Position numbers and translations under genes: made by a program | Shown: in pieces, positions 1 through 5,710 of the stretch | Layout of the letters: each line of letters opens with the position of its first letter | Position numbering within the stretch: position 1 is the first letter of the stretch | Source: Bacteroidota bacterium | Lineage (GTDB): Bacteria; Bacteroidota; Ignavibacteria; OLB7 | Length of the DNA: 64,000 nucleotides | Reading direction: 5' to 3' | Assembly: GCA_018266795.1 (NCBI GenBank) | Contig: JAFDZV010000006.1 | Coordinates: 62,001-126,000, forward strand | The notes under the pieces: generated by a model | The model's input: only the letters and a program-made list of their open reading frames with translations | What the model was told of the DNA's origin: nothing | Database searches by the model: none

Positions 1-60
1 ATCATTTGAAGTCACCGGGCACTTTCAGTCGATAGAGAGAGGACGACCTCCATTCCCGTG

Positions 61-279
61 CTATCCAAGTTCCAGTGAACCCGCCTTTCCTCCCTGTAAA
101 GCATATTCAACCGCCTGTTGCCAATCATCTGTAATTGCAGGATCGGCGGGCGAGCCGTCAGGTAGCAACGACATGATGCTCAGAAGGTCCCCAACCTCGA
201 GAAAGTTTGAACGCTCCCAATACCCCAGCAGAAATTGGTACATAGCTGCATAGGCTTGTTGATCCGTCATTGTCTTCAT
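61..279 (-). CDS. Small hypothetical protein, candidate immunity for orphan Rhs tip 1
   Basis: A 72-residue acidic protein that starts 15 bases after the stop of the orphan Rhs tip at 295-1458, on the same strand. The position directly after a toxin tip is where Rhs immunity genes sit. The sequence begins MKTMTDQQAYAAMYQFL and contains SIMSLLPDGSPADPA followed by a D-W-Q-Q-A-V stretch. It has no signal peptide and no transmembrane segment, so it is probably cytoplasmic. I recall similar small proteins next to Rhs and CDI toxins but cannot name a family with certainty. An immunity role is inferred from position only. Confidence 0.6.
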   Translation of the reverse strand: MKTMTDQQAYAAMYQFLLGYWERSNFLEVGDLLSIMSLLPDGSPADPAITDDWQQAVEYALQGGKAGSLELG

Positions 280-294
280 TATTAACCTCGCAAT

Positions 295-1458
295 TTATTT
301 CCGACCGGGTCGTTCGGCTGCCGAGAGTCCTGTTTGCGGATTAAACGTACGTGGTGTTTGGTTCAACCCACCATCCACAATCAGACCATTTCTCGTCGTG
401 ACCCAGACTTGTGTTCCATTGGGGAGAGTTTTTGCTAACCATACTTTTCCAAATTGATCTGTCCCCAATTTGCATTTTGCATCATTGGCAACATCAATGA
501 GCATCTGTCGGTTAGCAGGTGAATCTTTCAAATGCCCTTCGACTTCACGGAAAATGTGTCCCACTTGGGATTCGTTCGCCGGCAGTCTGACCCCTTTGGG
601 CGAAGTGGTTCCAGCAGATGTCGATGATCCCTGTTCTGTAGACGCCTTCTGCGCTGCCGCCTCAGCCGGTGCGGCCGGTTCCGCTGCGGGTGTTGCCTCC
701 GCCGCCGTGGTCGGAGCAACAGGGCGTGCGGCCGCCACCCGTGCGGCGCCACCAAACACAACCGTCTCGATGGCCTTCGTCGTCCAGAACCGTGCGGCGG
801 CTCCACCGCCGTTCTGCCCGGTGGCATTCTTGAACATCTCCACGTACCCGCCGACGGTCTTTACCGGATGCAGCAACAGACGGAGTGTCGGGGCAGCGGG
901 GCAGATATACGTGTCGAAGATCCCCGACGAGAAGTCGTTGTAGAGATCCTTGCCGACGCCCTCAACAAACCCTTCCTTGCCGTCGGTCGGGATCGTCGGC
1001 GCGGCCTGCATGCCTGTCGGATCGGTGAGCCGAACCGGGTTGTCCGCGCAGTAGGCGTAGGGGCTCGTTGCCCGGTCCGTCTCCCACAGCCGGTCCGGGC
1101 TCGGGAAGTGTCCGGTCTCCGGATCGTACCGGCGATCCGAGAGATCATACAGCCCCGTCTCGCGGTCCGCCTCCTGATTGTTGAACCCCTGCCGCTCACC
1201 GGCTACCACGCCGCCGCTGCCGCCGAGCACGTTCCCCCAGGGATCGTAGTCAACGTGCCGCTCCGCCGTCCCCTCGACCGCCACGCGGAGCGACGCGAGG
1301 TGGTCGCTGATCTGATACTCCTTCACGCCCAATGGCTTCGTGACCACCTGCGTGATCTGCTCGCGCACGCCGTTCCAGCCGATGCCGTTGGTCAGGTACT
1401 CGGTTGGATAGATGGAGACGCGCCGCCCCGCGCCGCCGCAACCGGCCGCGCCGCTCAC
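295..1458 (-). CDS. Orphan Rhs C-terminal tip 1 (5'-truncated Rhs with its own toxin domain)
   Basis: The first roughly 165 residues match the Rhs core of the full-length gene at 5711-13012, including YDPWGNVLGG, the NNQEADRETGLYDLSDRRYD stretch and the core end NPVRLTDPTGM. The Rhs homology runs on to about 1500, beyond the first possible start, so this is a 5'-truncated cassette and not a complete gene. After the core comes a linker of alanine/proline-rich repeats (about residues 235-280). A separate C-terminal domain of roughly 95 residues follows, beginning GVRLPANESQVGHIFREVEG and ending TPRTFNPQTGLSAAERPG. That domain is unlike the tips of the other two Rhs copies. The pattern GHIFR..EGHL.D.PANR recalls small toxin domains at the ends of Rhs/CdiA proteins, but I cannot assign an activity. 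Expression probably needs recombination into the full-length gene. Confidence 0.75.
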   Translation of the reverse strand: MSGAAGCGGAGRRVSIYPTEYLTNGIGWNGVREQITQVVTKPLGVKEYQISDHLASLRVAVEGTAERHVDYDPWGNVLGGSGGVVAGERQGFNNQEADRETGLYDLSDRRYDPETGHFPSPDRLWETDRATSPYAYCADNPVRLTDPTGMQAAPTIPTDGKEGFVEGVGKDLYNDFSSGIFDTYICPAAPTLRLLLHPVKTVGGYVEMFKNATGQNGGGAAARFWTTKAIETVVFGGAARVAAARPVAPTTAAEATPAAEPAAPAEAAAQKASTEQGSSTSAGTTSPKGVRLPANESQVGHIFREVEGHLKDSPANRQMLIDVANDAKCKLGTDQFGKVWLAKTLPNGTQVWVTTRNGLIVDGGLNQTPRTFNPQTGLSAAERPGRK

Positions 1459-1500
1459 CTGTTGCCCGTGGTAGACCGCAAGCTGCGAGCCGCCGCCGCT
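998..1500. repeat. Rhs core segment duplicated from the full-length rhs gene
   Basis: This block matches about 6453-6951 of the full-length rhs gene almost base for base, including the synonymous positions. The similarity ends abruptly near 1500, where the full-length gene continues into codons for LLGGG and this copy continues into a VOC-family gene. It is the homology arm that would let tip 1 recombine into the full-length gene. Confidence 0.85.
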
Positions 1501-1757
1501 ACGCTCTCCACGTCCTCCACATCAATGACAAGGAACCAATGGTTCCGTTCAGTGCCACGGCGCTCACGGCCACCGTACAGGGCCAGTTGAAAATCTGCAT
1601 CACCTGATAGGCAGAAAAACGCGTAGTCCGAGTGATCGGTATACAACGGACGCAACCCCAACACGTCGCGGTAGAAGCGAAACATCACCTGAAAATCGCA
1701 CACGGCAACGAACACATATCGTGCTCTGCTTCCGTGCAAGGGACCAACAACCGGCAT
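1500..1757 (-). pseudogene. VOC (glyoxalase/bleomycin-resistance) family protein, 3'-truncated
   Basis: The reading frame starts at 1757 and gives about 85 residues typical of the first half to two thirds of a vicinal-oxygen-chelate protein: ARYVFVAVCDFQVMFRFY, RDVLGLRPLYTDHSDYAF and NHWFLVIDVEDVE. At about 1500 the frame runs into Rhs DNA in a different reading frame and stops at 1455, so the C-terminal part of the VOC fold is missing. The break coincides exactly with the end of the Rhs homology, which points to a recombination junction. Whether the ancestor was a resistance, immunity or metabolic protein cannot be told. Confidence 0.7.
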
Positions 1758-1891
1758 CGTGTACCTGCACCGTTAACGTTCGAGGGAAAGACAGGCGCAC
1801 CCTTGCCATGTGGGTGCGCCCAAGCCATAATCGACAATCGTACGAGCGGCTGAGCAATCTGAGCTACGGTTGGGATCACAGGATGCCCCGT

Positions 1892-2347
1892 TCACCACGT
1901 CACGCAAGCTTCTTCATAATCAAAGAAGCCGCTCTCGAAGCCATTTGATAGGAACAATCGCAAGCCTGGTATGTCGGCACCCGGAGGAACATCGACCGCA
2001 ATTAAGCCGAGCCTCTTGCTTGCCTCAGTGCCGCACCCGAAACCGTTCAGCGCCGCGATCAGGGACAACTCGTCCTCCTCGTCAAATCCGGCAAGACGGA
2101 TTGTGCTGTGACCGGAACGTGCGCGAACTCCCGTGAATGTCAGCAGCCCATCTGTATCGACAGCATCAACCGTGTCGTACAGATTGATCCCCTGCACATA
2201 GAACGGAATGTTGTCAACAACGTACGAGCCATCGTGCTCTACTGCCCACAGCATTTCGACATCGTGGGGTGGATATCCATCTTCGTCCCTCTCCAACTTG
2301 AACCGAATGCGTGTCTTGTCGTTGTTCATGTGATTTTGCAGGATCAT
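1892..2347 (-). CDS. DUF4265-like protein, probable immunity protein
   Basis: A protein of 151 residues (145 if the second ATG at 2329 is used). Near the N-terminus it has IRFKLERDEDGYPPHDVEML, the pattern I associate with DUF4265 proteins. It is acidic and soluble, with no signal peptide. It follows the orphan HNH tail at 2360-2563 by 12 bases on the same strand, so it is best read as the immunity partner left from an earlier toxin cassette. The DUF4265 assignment rests on pattern memory; the immunity role is inferred from context. Confidence 0.65.
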   Translation of the reverse strand: MILQNHMNNDKTRIRFKLERDEDGYPPHDVEMLWAVEHDGSYVVDNIPFYVQGINLYDTVDAVDTDGLLTFTGVRARSGHSTIRLAGFDEEDELSLIAALNGFGCGTEASKRLGLIAVDVPPGADIPGLRLFLSNGFESGFFDYEEACVTW

Positions 2348-2359
2348 TTATGGCGTGTG

Positions 2360-2563
2360 CTAATCCCCCGGCCGATGCTGCCGAAGTTCCCGTATCACAC
2401 CGTTCCAGTAGCGAACCGCCTCAATGTGCTCCTGCCGCGACACGACGGCCTTGTTGCCGGGATCGGTCGGACTTCCTCCCAGGATGACCGGATGAATCTC
2501 GACGATCTCCTTCCCTTTGAGGTCCTTGTGCTGTTTACCGTTCCTGCCCGTTTGATGCGCCAT
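2360..2563 (-). CDS. Orphan HNH-like toxin tail fragment
   Basis: Sixty-seven residues containing KGKEIVEIHPVILGGSPTDP and NKAVVSRQEHIEAVRYWN. This aligns with the C-terminal HNH-like domain of orphan Rhs tip 2 (GLEIHEIHPVKFGG, NKMPLTRAEH, WWN). The shared pattern is E-I-H-P-V-x2-G-G-x-P-x4-N-K-x4-R-x-E-H-x6-W, with histidines suited to metal and phosphodiester chemistry. No Rhs core precedes it: the SMI1 gene ends 10 bases upstream. It is therefore a detached toxin tail, probably silent and possibly inactive. A translational start at 2563 is available, but a complete nuclease domain is doubtful. Confidence 0.6.
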   Translation of the reverse strand: MAHQTGRNGKQHKDLKGKEIVEIHPVILGGSPTDPGNKAVVSRQEHIEAVRYWNGVIRELRQHRPGD

Positions 2564-2572
2564 GACTCGTGT

Positions 2573-2983
2573 CTATGATGTGTGAAGGAATTCAAGGAAT
2601 TCGTCAAATGTTGATGCAAGCGGAGATGCGAGGTCGAGGCTCATGCCCACGAAAGGGAGCGCCACGACGCTCCATGCGTTGGATCGCGTATCAAATGCGA
2701 ATGCATCGCCGCTGCCGTCAGAGCCGATCAGGAACAAGCCCGGTGCATACTCCGCAACCTGGTAGGCGCTGTTGAGTTCAATAAGCTCCTCGATGCGCCA
2801 GAGCATGATGTAACCTTCGGAGCCGATAGGCCCTTCGCCTCCGTTTGCATACTTCAGGAATTCGATGTAATCGTCCGGAAGAGACAGGTTCCCTTCATGC
2901 TGCATGGCGATAATCGCCTGCGGCTCCGCAGGGGGATTGCGGTCTATGCTCTTTAGTATCGAGGCGCGTTGCTCTTGGGTCAT
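2573..2983 (-). CDS. SMI1/KNR4 (SUKH-1) family immunity protein
   Basis: About 136 residues. The pattern LPDDYIEFLKYANGGEGPIG, then YIMLWRIEELIELN, LFLIGSDGSGDAFAFD and VALPFVGMSL, is characteristic of the SMI1/KNR4 superfamily. These are common immunity proteins of Rhs and CDI nuclease toxins, particularly HNH-type nucleases. The start at 2983 is chosen because its ATG overlaps the TGA stop of orphan Rhs tip 2 (ATGA), which implies translational coupling to that HNH-bearing tip. A longer reading frame to 3019 exists but lies inside the toxin coding sequence. It should neutralise the tip 2 toxin in the cytoplasm. Confidence 0.88.
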   Translation of the reverse strand: MTQEQRASILKSIDRNPPAEPQAIIAMQHEGNLSLPDDYIEFLKYANGGEGPIGSEGYIMLWRIEELIELNSAYQVAEYAPGLFLIGSDGSGDAFAFDTRSNAWSVVALPFVGMSLDLASPLASTFDEFLEFLHTS

Positions 2984-3762
2984 GGCTTTGACTGAATATT
3001 GCGTTGAAGCAGATTCCACCAGTTGGTAACGACAGTGTGTTCCGCTCGTGTCAGAGGCATTTTATTTGATGGCCCAACCGGATCGCCGCCGAATTTCACC
3101 GGATGAATTTCATGAATTTCCAGCCCCTTCATCGATGGGTTATCACGATGAATCTTACGGTTAGCCGCATTGGCGGCCTTTCGTGCGGTTGCGTACTCCT
3201 CGCCTTCGATCAGCCGGAACGGCCCTTCCGGTTTTGGCACATTCTCCGGATACCTCGTCCAGTCTACAATAGAGAAGCTGCCGTTTGCAAACGACGGAGG
3301 GGCTGAAGCTGTTTCTGGAGCGGCTGGATGGCCGGTGGAACCCGTTGCCGCCGTCTCTGCGGGCGCTGCCGGCTCGGCTGCTGGCGCGGCCGGTTCCGCT
3401 GCCGATGCTCCCGGCGTGCTTGCCCCTGCCGCCATCCTGGAGAGGCCGCCGTAGATCACCACTTCAGCCGCCTTCGTGATCCAGAACCGCGCGGCGGACT
3501 TCCCGCCGTTTTGTCCCGTCGCGTTCTTGAACGTTTCGACGTAGCCGCCGATTGTTTTCGCGGGCTCCACCATCAGCCGCAGCGTCGGGGCCAGCGGGAG
3601 GATGTACACGTCAAAGGTCGCCGACGCAAAATTGTTCACGACGTCCTTGCCGACGCCGGCCAGGATGCTCTCCTTGCCGTCGCTCTGGAACACCGGAGGA
3701 GCCTGCAAGGCAGGCCCGGACTCCGGCGCCGCCTGCATGCCGGTGGGATCGGTGAACCGCAC
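2980..3762 (-). CDS. Orphan Rhs C-terminal tip 2 with HNH-like nuclease toxin domain
   Basis: A 5'-truncated Rhs cassette. The coding frame is open back to about 3847, where Rhs homology begins, so the N-terminal methionine at 3762 may not be used. It contains the end of the Rhs core (DPTGMQAAPESGPALQAPP), a conserved linker (FASATFDVYILPLAPTLRLM, FKNATGQNGGKSAARFW) and an Ala/Pro spacer. The C-terminal domain of about 110 residues carries GLEIHEIHPVKFGGDPVGPS and PLTRAEHTVVTNWW, an HNH-like nuclease pattern. Its stop overlaps the start of the SMI1/KNR4 gene, a classical toxin-immunity arrangement. I infer that it is a reservoir tip that can replace the tip of the full-length gene. Confidence 0.8.
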   Translation of the reverse strand: MRFTDPTGMQAAPESGPALQAPPVFQSDGKESILAGVGKDVVNNFASATFDVYILPLAPTLRLMVEPAKTIGGYVETFKNATGQNGGKSAARFWITKAAEVVIYGGLSRMAAGASTPGASAAEPAAPAAEPAAPAETAATGSTGHPAAPETASAPPSFANGSFSIVDWTRYPENVPKPEGPFRLIEGEEYATARKAANAANRKIHRDNPSMKGLEIHEIHPVKFGGDPVGPSNKMPLTRAEHTVVTNWWNLLQRNIQSKP

Positions 3763-3847
3763 CGGGTTGTCCGCGCAGTAGGCGTAGGGGCTCGTTGCCC
3801 GGTCCGTCTCCCACAGCCGGTCCGGGCTCGGGAAGTGTCCGGTCTCC
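3452..3847. repeat. Second duplicated Rhs core/linker segment
   Basis: This block matches about 6174-6572 of the full-length rhs gene with few differences. The match stops sharply at 3847, directly next to the TAA stop (3848-3850) of the upstream immunity-type gene. The sharp edge marks a recombination junction. Confidence 0.85.
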
Positions 3848-4273
3848 TTACGTCAAGGAATAGAGTCGAGGTTTCTGTTTTGCAACGACAAGGACGCCCA
3901 TGTGAGATAGTTGTTCGAGCATCGTCTCAAGAGAGGAGAGCTGTGTGGCGTCAAATTCCGTCCCCTCATGCGTAAGTGCCTCAATCCCCTTGGACTCCGT
4001 GTATTGAATGAGACGCCACGCATCGATACCGCCTCGATGATCTGCCAGATCAACATGTGCATCAACGACTTCGTTTGTTGAAGGATTGGTAAAGCAAACG
4101 CCGAGGCCATGCCGTTGGAACTCCCAGACATCATCACCCACCGCCATGATGCCTTGCTTCGGCAGGTCAAGCAGCAGGTTCGTGTCCTCGATCGGATACC
4201 GATCAAACAAGGCATCGCACAACCGCTCCTGGAGAGCAGCATATTCATGCAGTAGTTGCATCGAATCCATCAT
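3848..4273 (-). CDS. DUF6896-like protein, probable immunity protein
   Basis: About 141 residues from the ATG at 4273; a GTG at 4279 would overlap the TGA of the preceding gene. The central HGLGVCFTNPSTNEVVDAHV followed by IDAWRLIQY resembles small proteins labelled DUF6896 near polymorphic toxins. That name is from memory and moderately sure. No export signal is visible. The stop codon touches the Rhs junction at 3847, so this gene marks the distal end of the immunity train that belongs to the full-length rhs gene. Confidence 0.6.
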   Translation of the reverse strand: MMDSMQLLHEYAALQERLCDALFDRYPIEDTNLLLDLPKQGIMAVGDDVWEFQRHGLGVCFTNPSTNEVVDAHVDLADHRGGIDAWRLIQYTESKGIEALTHEGTEFDATQLSSLETMLEQLSHMGVLVVAKQKPRLYSLT

Positions 4274-4275
4274 TT

Positions 4276-4524
4276 TCACTCCAACGCCTTGCCTTTCAGT
4301 CGCTGGCAGGCTTCGTCAACTGCGCGTTTGAACCCCTCTGCATCAACCCTTCGCAGCACCTCCGCCTCGACAACATTTGAACCTGGGGTCTCAATGTCAA
4401 ACAAGCCTTTGCCACGTTCCTGGCTCACAAGCGCAACGAACAGCCCGTCGTAGTATATCTCAGCAACAAGTTCGTCGTAGTCTGCTGGGCTCGATATCAC
4501 GGTTTCAAAACTCTTCGTTCTCAT
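4276..4524 (-). CDS. Small hypothetical protein, candidate immunity
   Basis: An 82-residue protein from the ATG at 4524, beginning MRTKSFETVISSPADYDELV with AEIYYDGLFVALVSQERGKG next. I recognise this as a recurrent small protein found beside Rhs toxins, with the core pattern DY-ELVAEIYY-GLF-AL-SQE-GKG. I know of no biochemical function. Its stop overlaps a possible GTG start of the next gene, so the two are probably translated together. A longer frame to 4578 lacks conserved sequence and was not used. Confidence 0.65.
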   Translation of the reverse strand: MRTKSFETVISSPADYDELVAEIYYDGLFVALVSQERGKGLFDIETPGSNVVEAEVLRRVDAEGFKRAVDEACQRLKGKALE

Positions 4525-4602
4525 GCGTGAAGATAGTAGTCTATGAATTTGTAGCTGCCCCCAGCACGCGAGGTTCAATCGCCAGGTGTAGTTTCTGACT
4601 AT

Positions 4603-4899
4603 CTATTCCAGCGACTCCAAGTCGCGCCCTTCTTCCTCAGTCTTTTGAATTTTGCGTACCGCTTCCTCAACGGCATCATGATAACGATCATGATATTCCC
4701 GCATGTCACTCCATGTGACACTTTCGTGAGCCAGCTTCTTTGCATTACCCAATCCCATCTTGCGCATCACGGCAAAGAAGAAGATGGATTTTGCTATGGT
4801 GTAGCCGCGCGCTCGCAATTCCGAGAGAATCGCCTCCGAGTCGTCAGTGGAAGCAAACAGGGCACGCACGTCAACCGGAACTTCATTGGTCTGATCCAT
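4603..4899 (-). CDS. Hypothetical protein in the immunity train
   Basis: A highly charged 98-residue protein. Its middle section, ILSELRARGYTIAKSIFFFA followed by KMGLGNAKKLAHES and a W-S-D-M-R-E-Y-H-D-R stretch, looks helical. It has no signal peptide or clear membrane segment. It starts 3 bases after the stop of the gene at 4903-5193, which suggests an operon. I recall similar helical proteins as companions of polymorphic toxins but can name no family. Function is unknown; an immunity role is suggested by context only. Confidence 0.6.
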   Translation of the reverse strand: MDQTNEVPVDVRALFASTDDSEAILSELRARGYTIAKSIFFFAVMRKMGLGNAKKLAHESVTWSDMREYHDRYHDAVEEAVRKIQKTEEEGRDLESLE

Positions 4900-4902
4900 C
4901 GT

Positions 4903-5193
4903 TTATTCCTTTCGATAGTAAGCCCATGTCCTGTCTTTTGGTATGAGAGCCGGATAATCCAAGCGATGAATCTGATGCGTGACCCTTTGTGACTCCGGGA
5001 ACATGGCAGTTACCTCCGTCTCCACACTCGACATCGACTCTTGATCATCATCGTCGGCATTTCCATCATAATAGCAGTCAAGATGGATTGACGTTTCGTC
5101 GAAAACGACTGTGACCGCCCGTAGATTGGGGCTTATCTCTCCAAGCAATGCTTGCTGCAGCGCTACCAGGACCATGTGTTTTCTGTCGTTCAT
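4903..5193 (-). CDS. Hypothetical protein in the immunity train
   Basis: An acidic 96-residue protein beginning MNDRKHMVLVALQQALLGEI, with NLRAVTVVFDETSIHLDCYY and an acidic DDDDQES run. The C-terminus reads RLDYPALIPKDRTWAYYRKE. Similar small proteins recur next to Rhs and CDI toxins, which supports an immunity role, but I cannot give a specific family name. It lies between the genes at 5263 and 4603 in the same orientation. Confidence 0.62.
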   Translation of the reverse strand: MNDRKHMVLVALQQALLGEISPNLRAVTVVFDETSIHLDCYYDGNADDDDQESMSSVETEVTAMFPESQRVTHQIHRLDYPALIPKDRTWAYYRKE

Positions 5194-5262
5194 AGATAGA
5201 TCGCTCTTATGGACTTTCCGGAATACTTTTTGAGGTCCTTCACTCTTTGCGGCAAGGAGACG

Positions 5263-5709
5263 TCAAGCCAGATAAGATCGAGCTTCTTCTTCCGCAGATG
5301 ACATAGCATCTTCGATGCCTTCACAGTAGATTCTTTTCCCTGACTTGATCGTCTGCTCAAGTGTGTCGAGCGATCGCCGAGTCTCGCCAGTCGCAACGAT
5401 TACGACGGCCTTGTCCTTCTCATCGGCATCTCGTCCGTATTCGTAAAAGAAATTGATAGCCTTAAGAATGGTATTCCCCCATTCGTAATCAAAATCCCGC
5501 AGATCAAGAACGAGGCAAACTGGATCCAATACGGCAAAGTAGGCGGCAAGTATCGCAGCCATAAACAGACCATCGCCATTCCCCTGGCTGCCACGTCGGT
5601 AGCGCCCCTCAAATCTCGCGATCATCACAGTTCCATCAAGGGCGGATGATACCGCGGACTTCAGTGCACTTAGATCGCTCAAAGCAAAGGGTTTCAAATC
5701 GGTAGTCAT
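5263..5709 (-). CDS. Hypothetical protein, likely cognate immunity protein of the full-length Rhs toxin
   Basis: A 148-residue protein starting at the ATG at 5709 (MTTDLKPFALSDLSALKSAV). Only one base separates this start from the TGA of the full-length rhs gene, so translation is probably coupled and this is the expected cognate immunity gene. Recognisable stretches are FEGRYRRGSQGNGDGLFMAA and FAVLDPVCLVLDLRDFDYEW, followed by VVIVATGETRRSL. The alternating hydrophobic strands suggest a compact alpha/beta protein. I do not recognise the family. A frame extending to 5757 overlaps the toxin and is not preferred. Confidence 0.7.
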   Translation of the reverse strand: MTTDLKPFALSDLSALKSAVSSALDGTVMIARFEGRYRRGSQGNGDGLFMAAILAAYFAVLDPVCLVLDLRDFDYEWGNTILKAINFFYEYGRDADEKDKAVVIVATGETRRSLDTLEQTIKSGKRIYCEGIEDAMSSAEEEARSYLA

Positions 5710-5710
5710 A

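Noticed and set aside
868-1590. A 240-codon plus-strand frame opposite orphan Rhs tip 1
   Set aside because: Antisense of the Rhs core and matching the shadow frame seen opposite the full-length gene; no independent evidence of coding.
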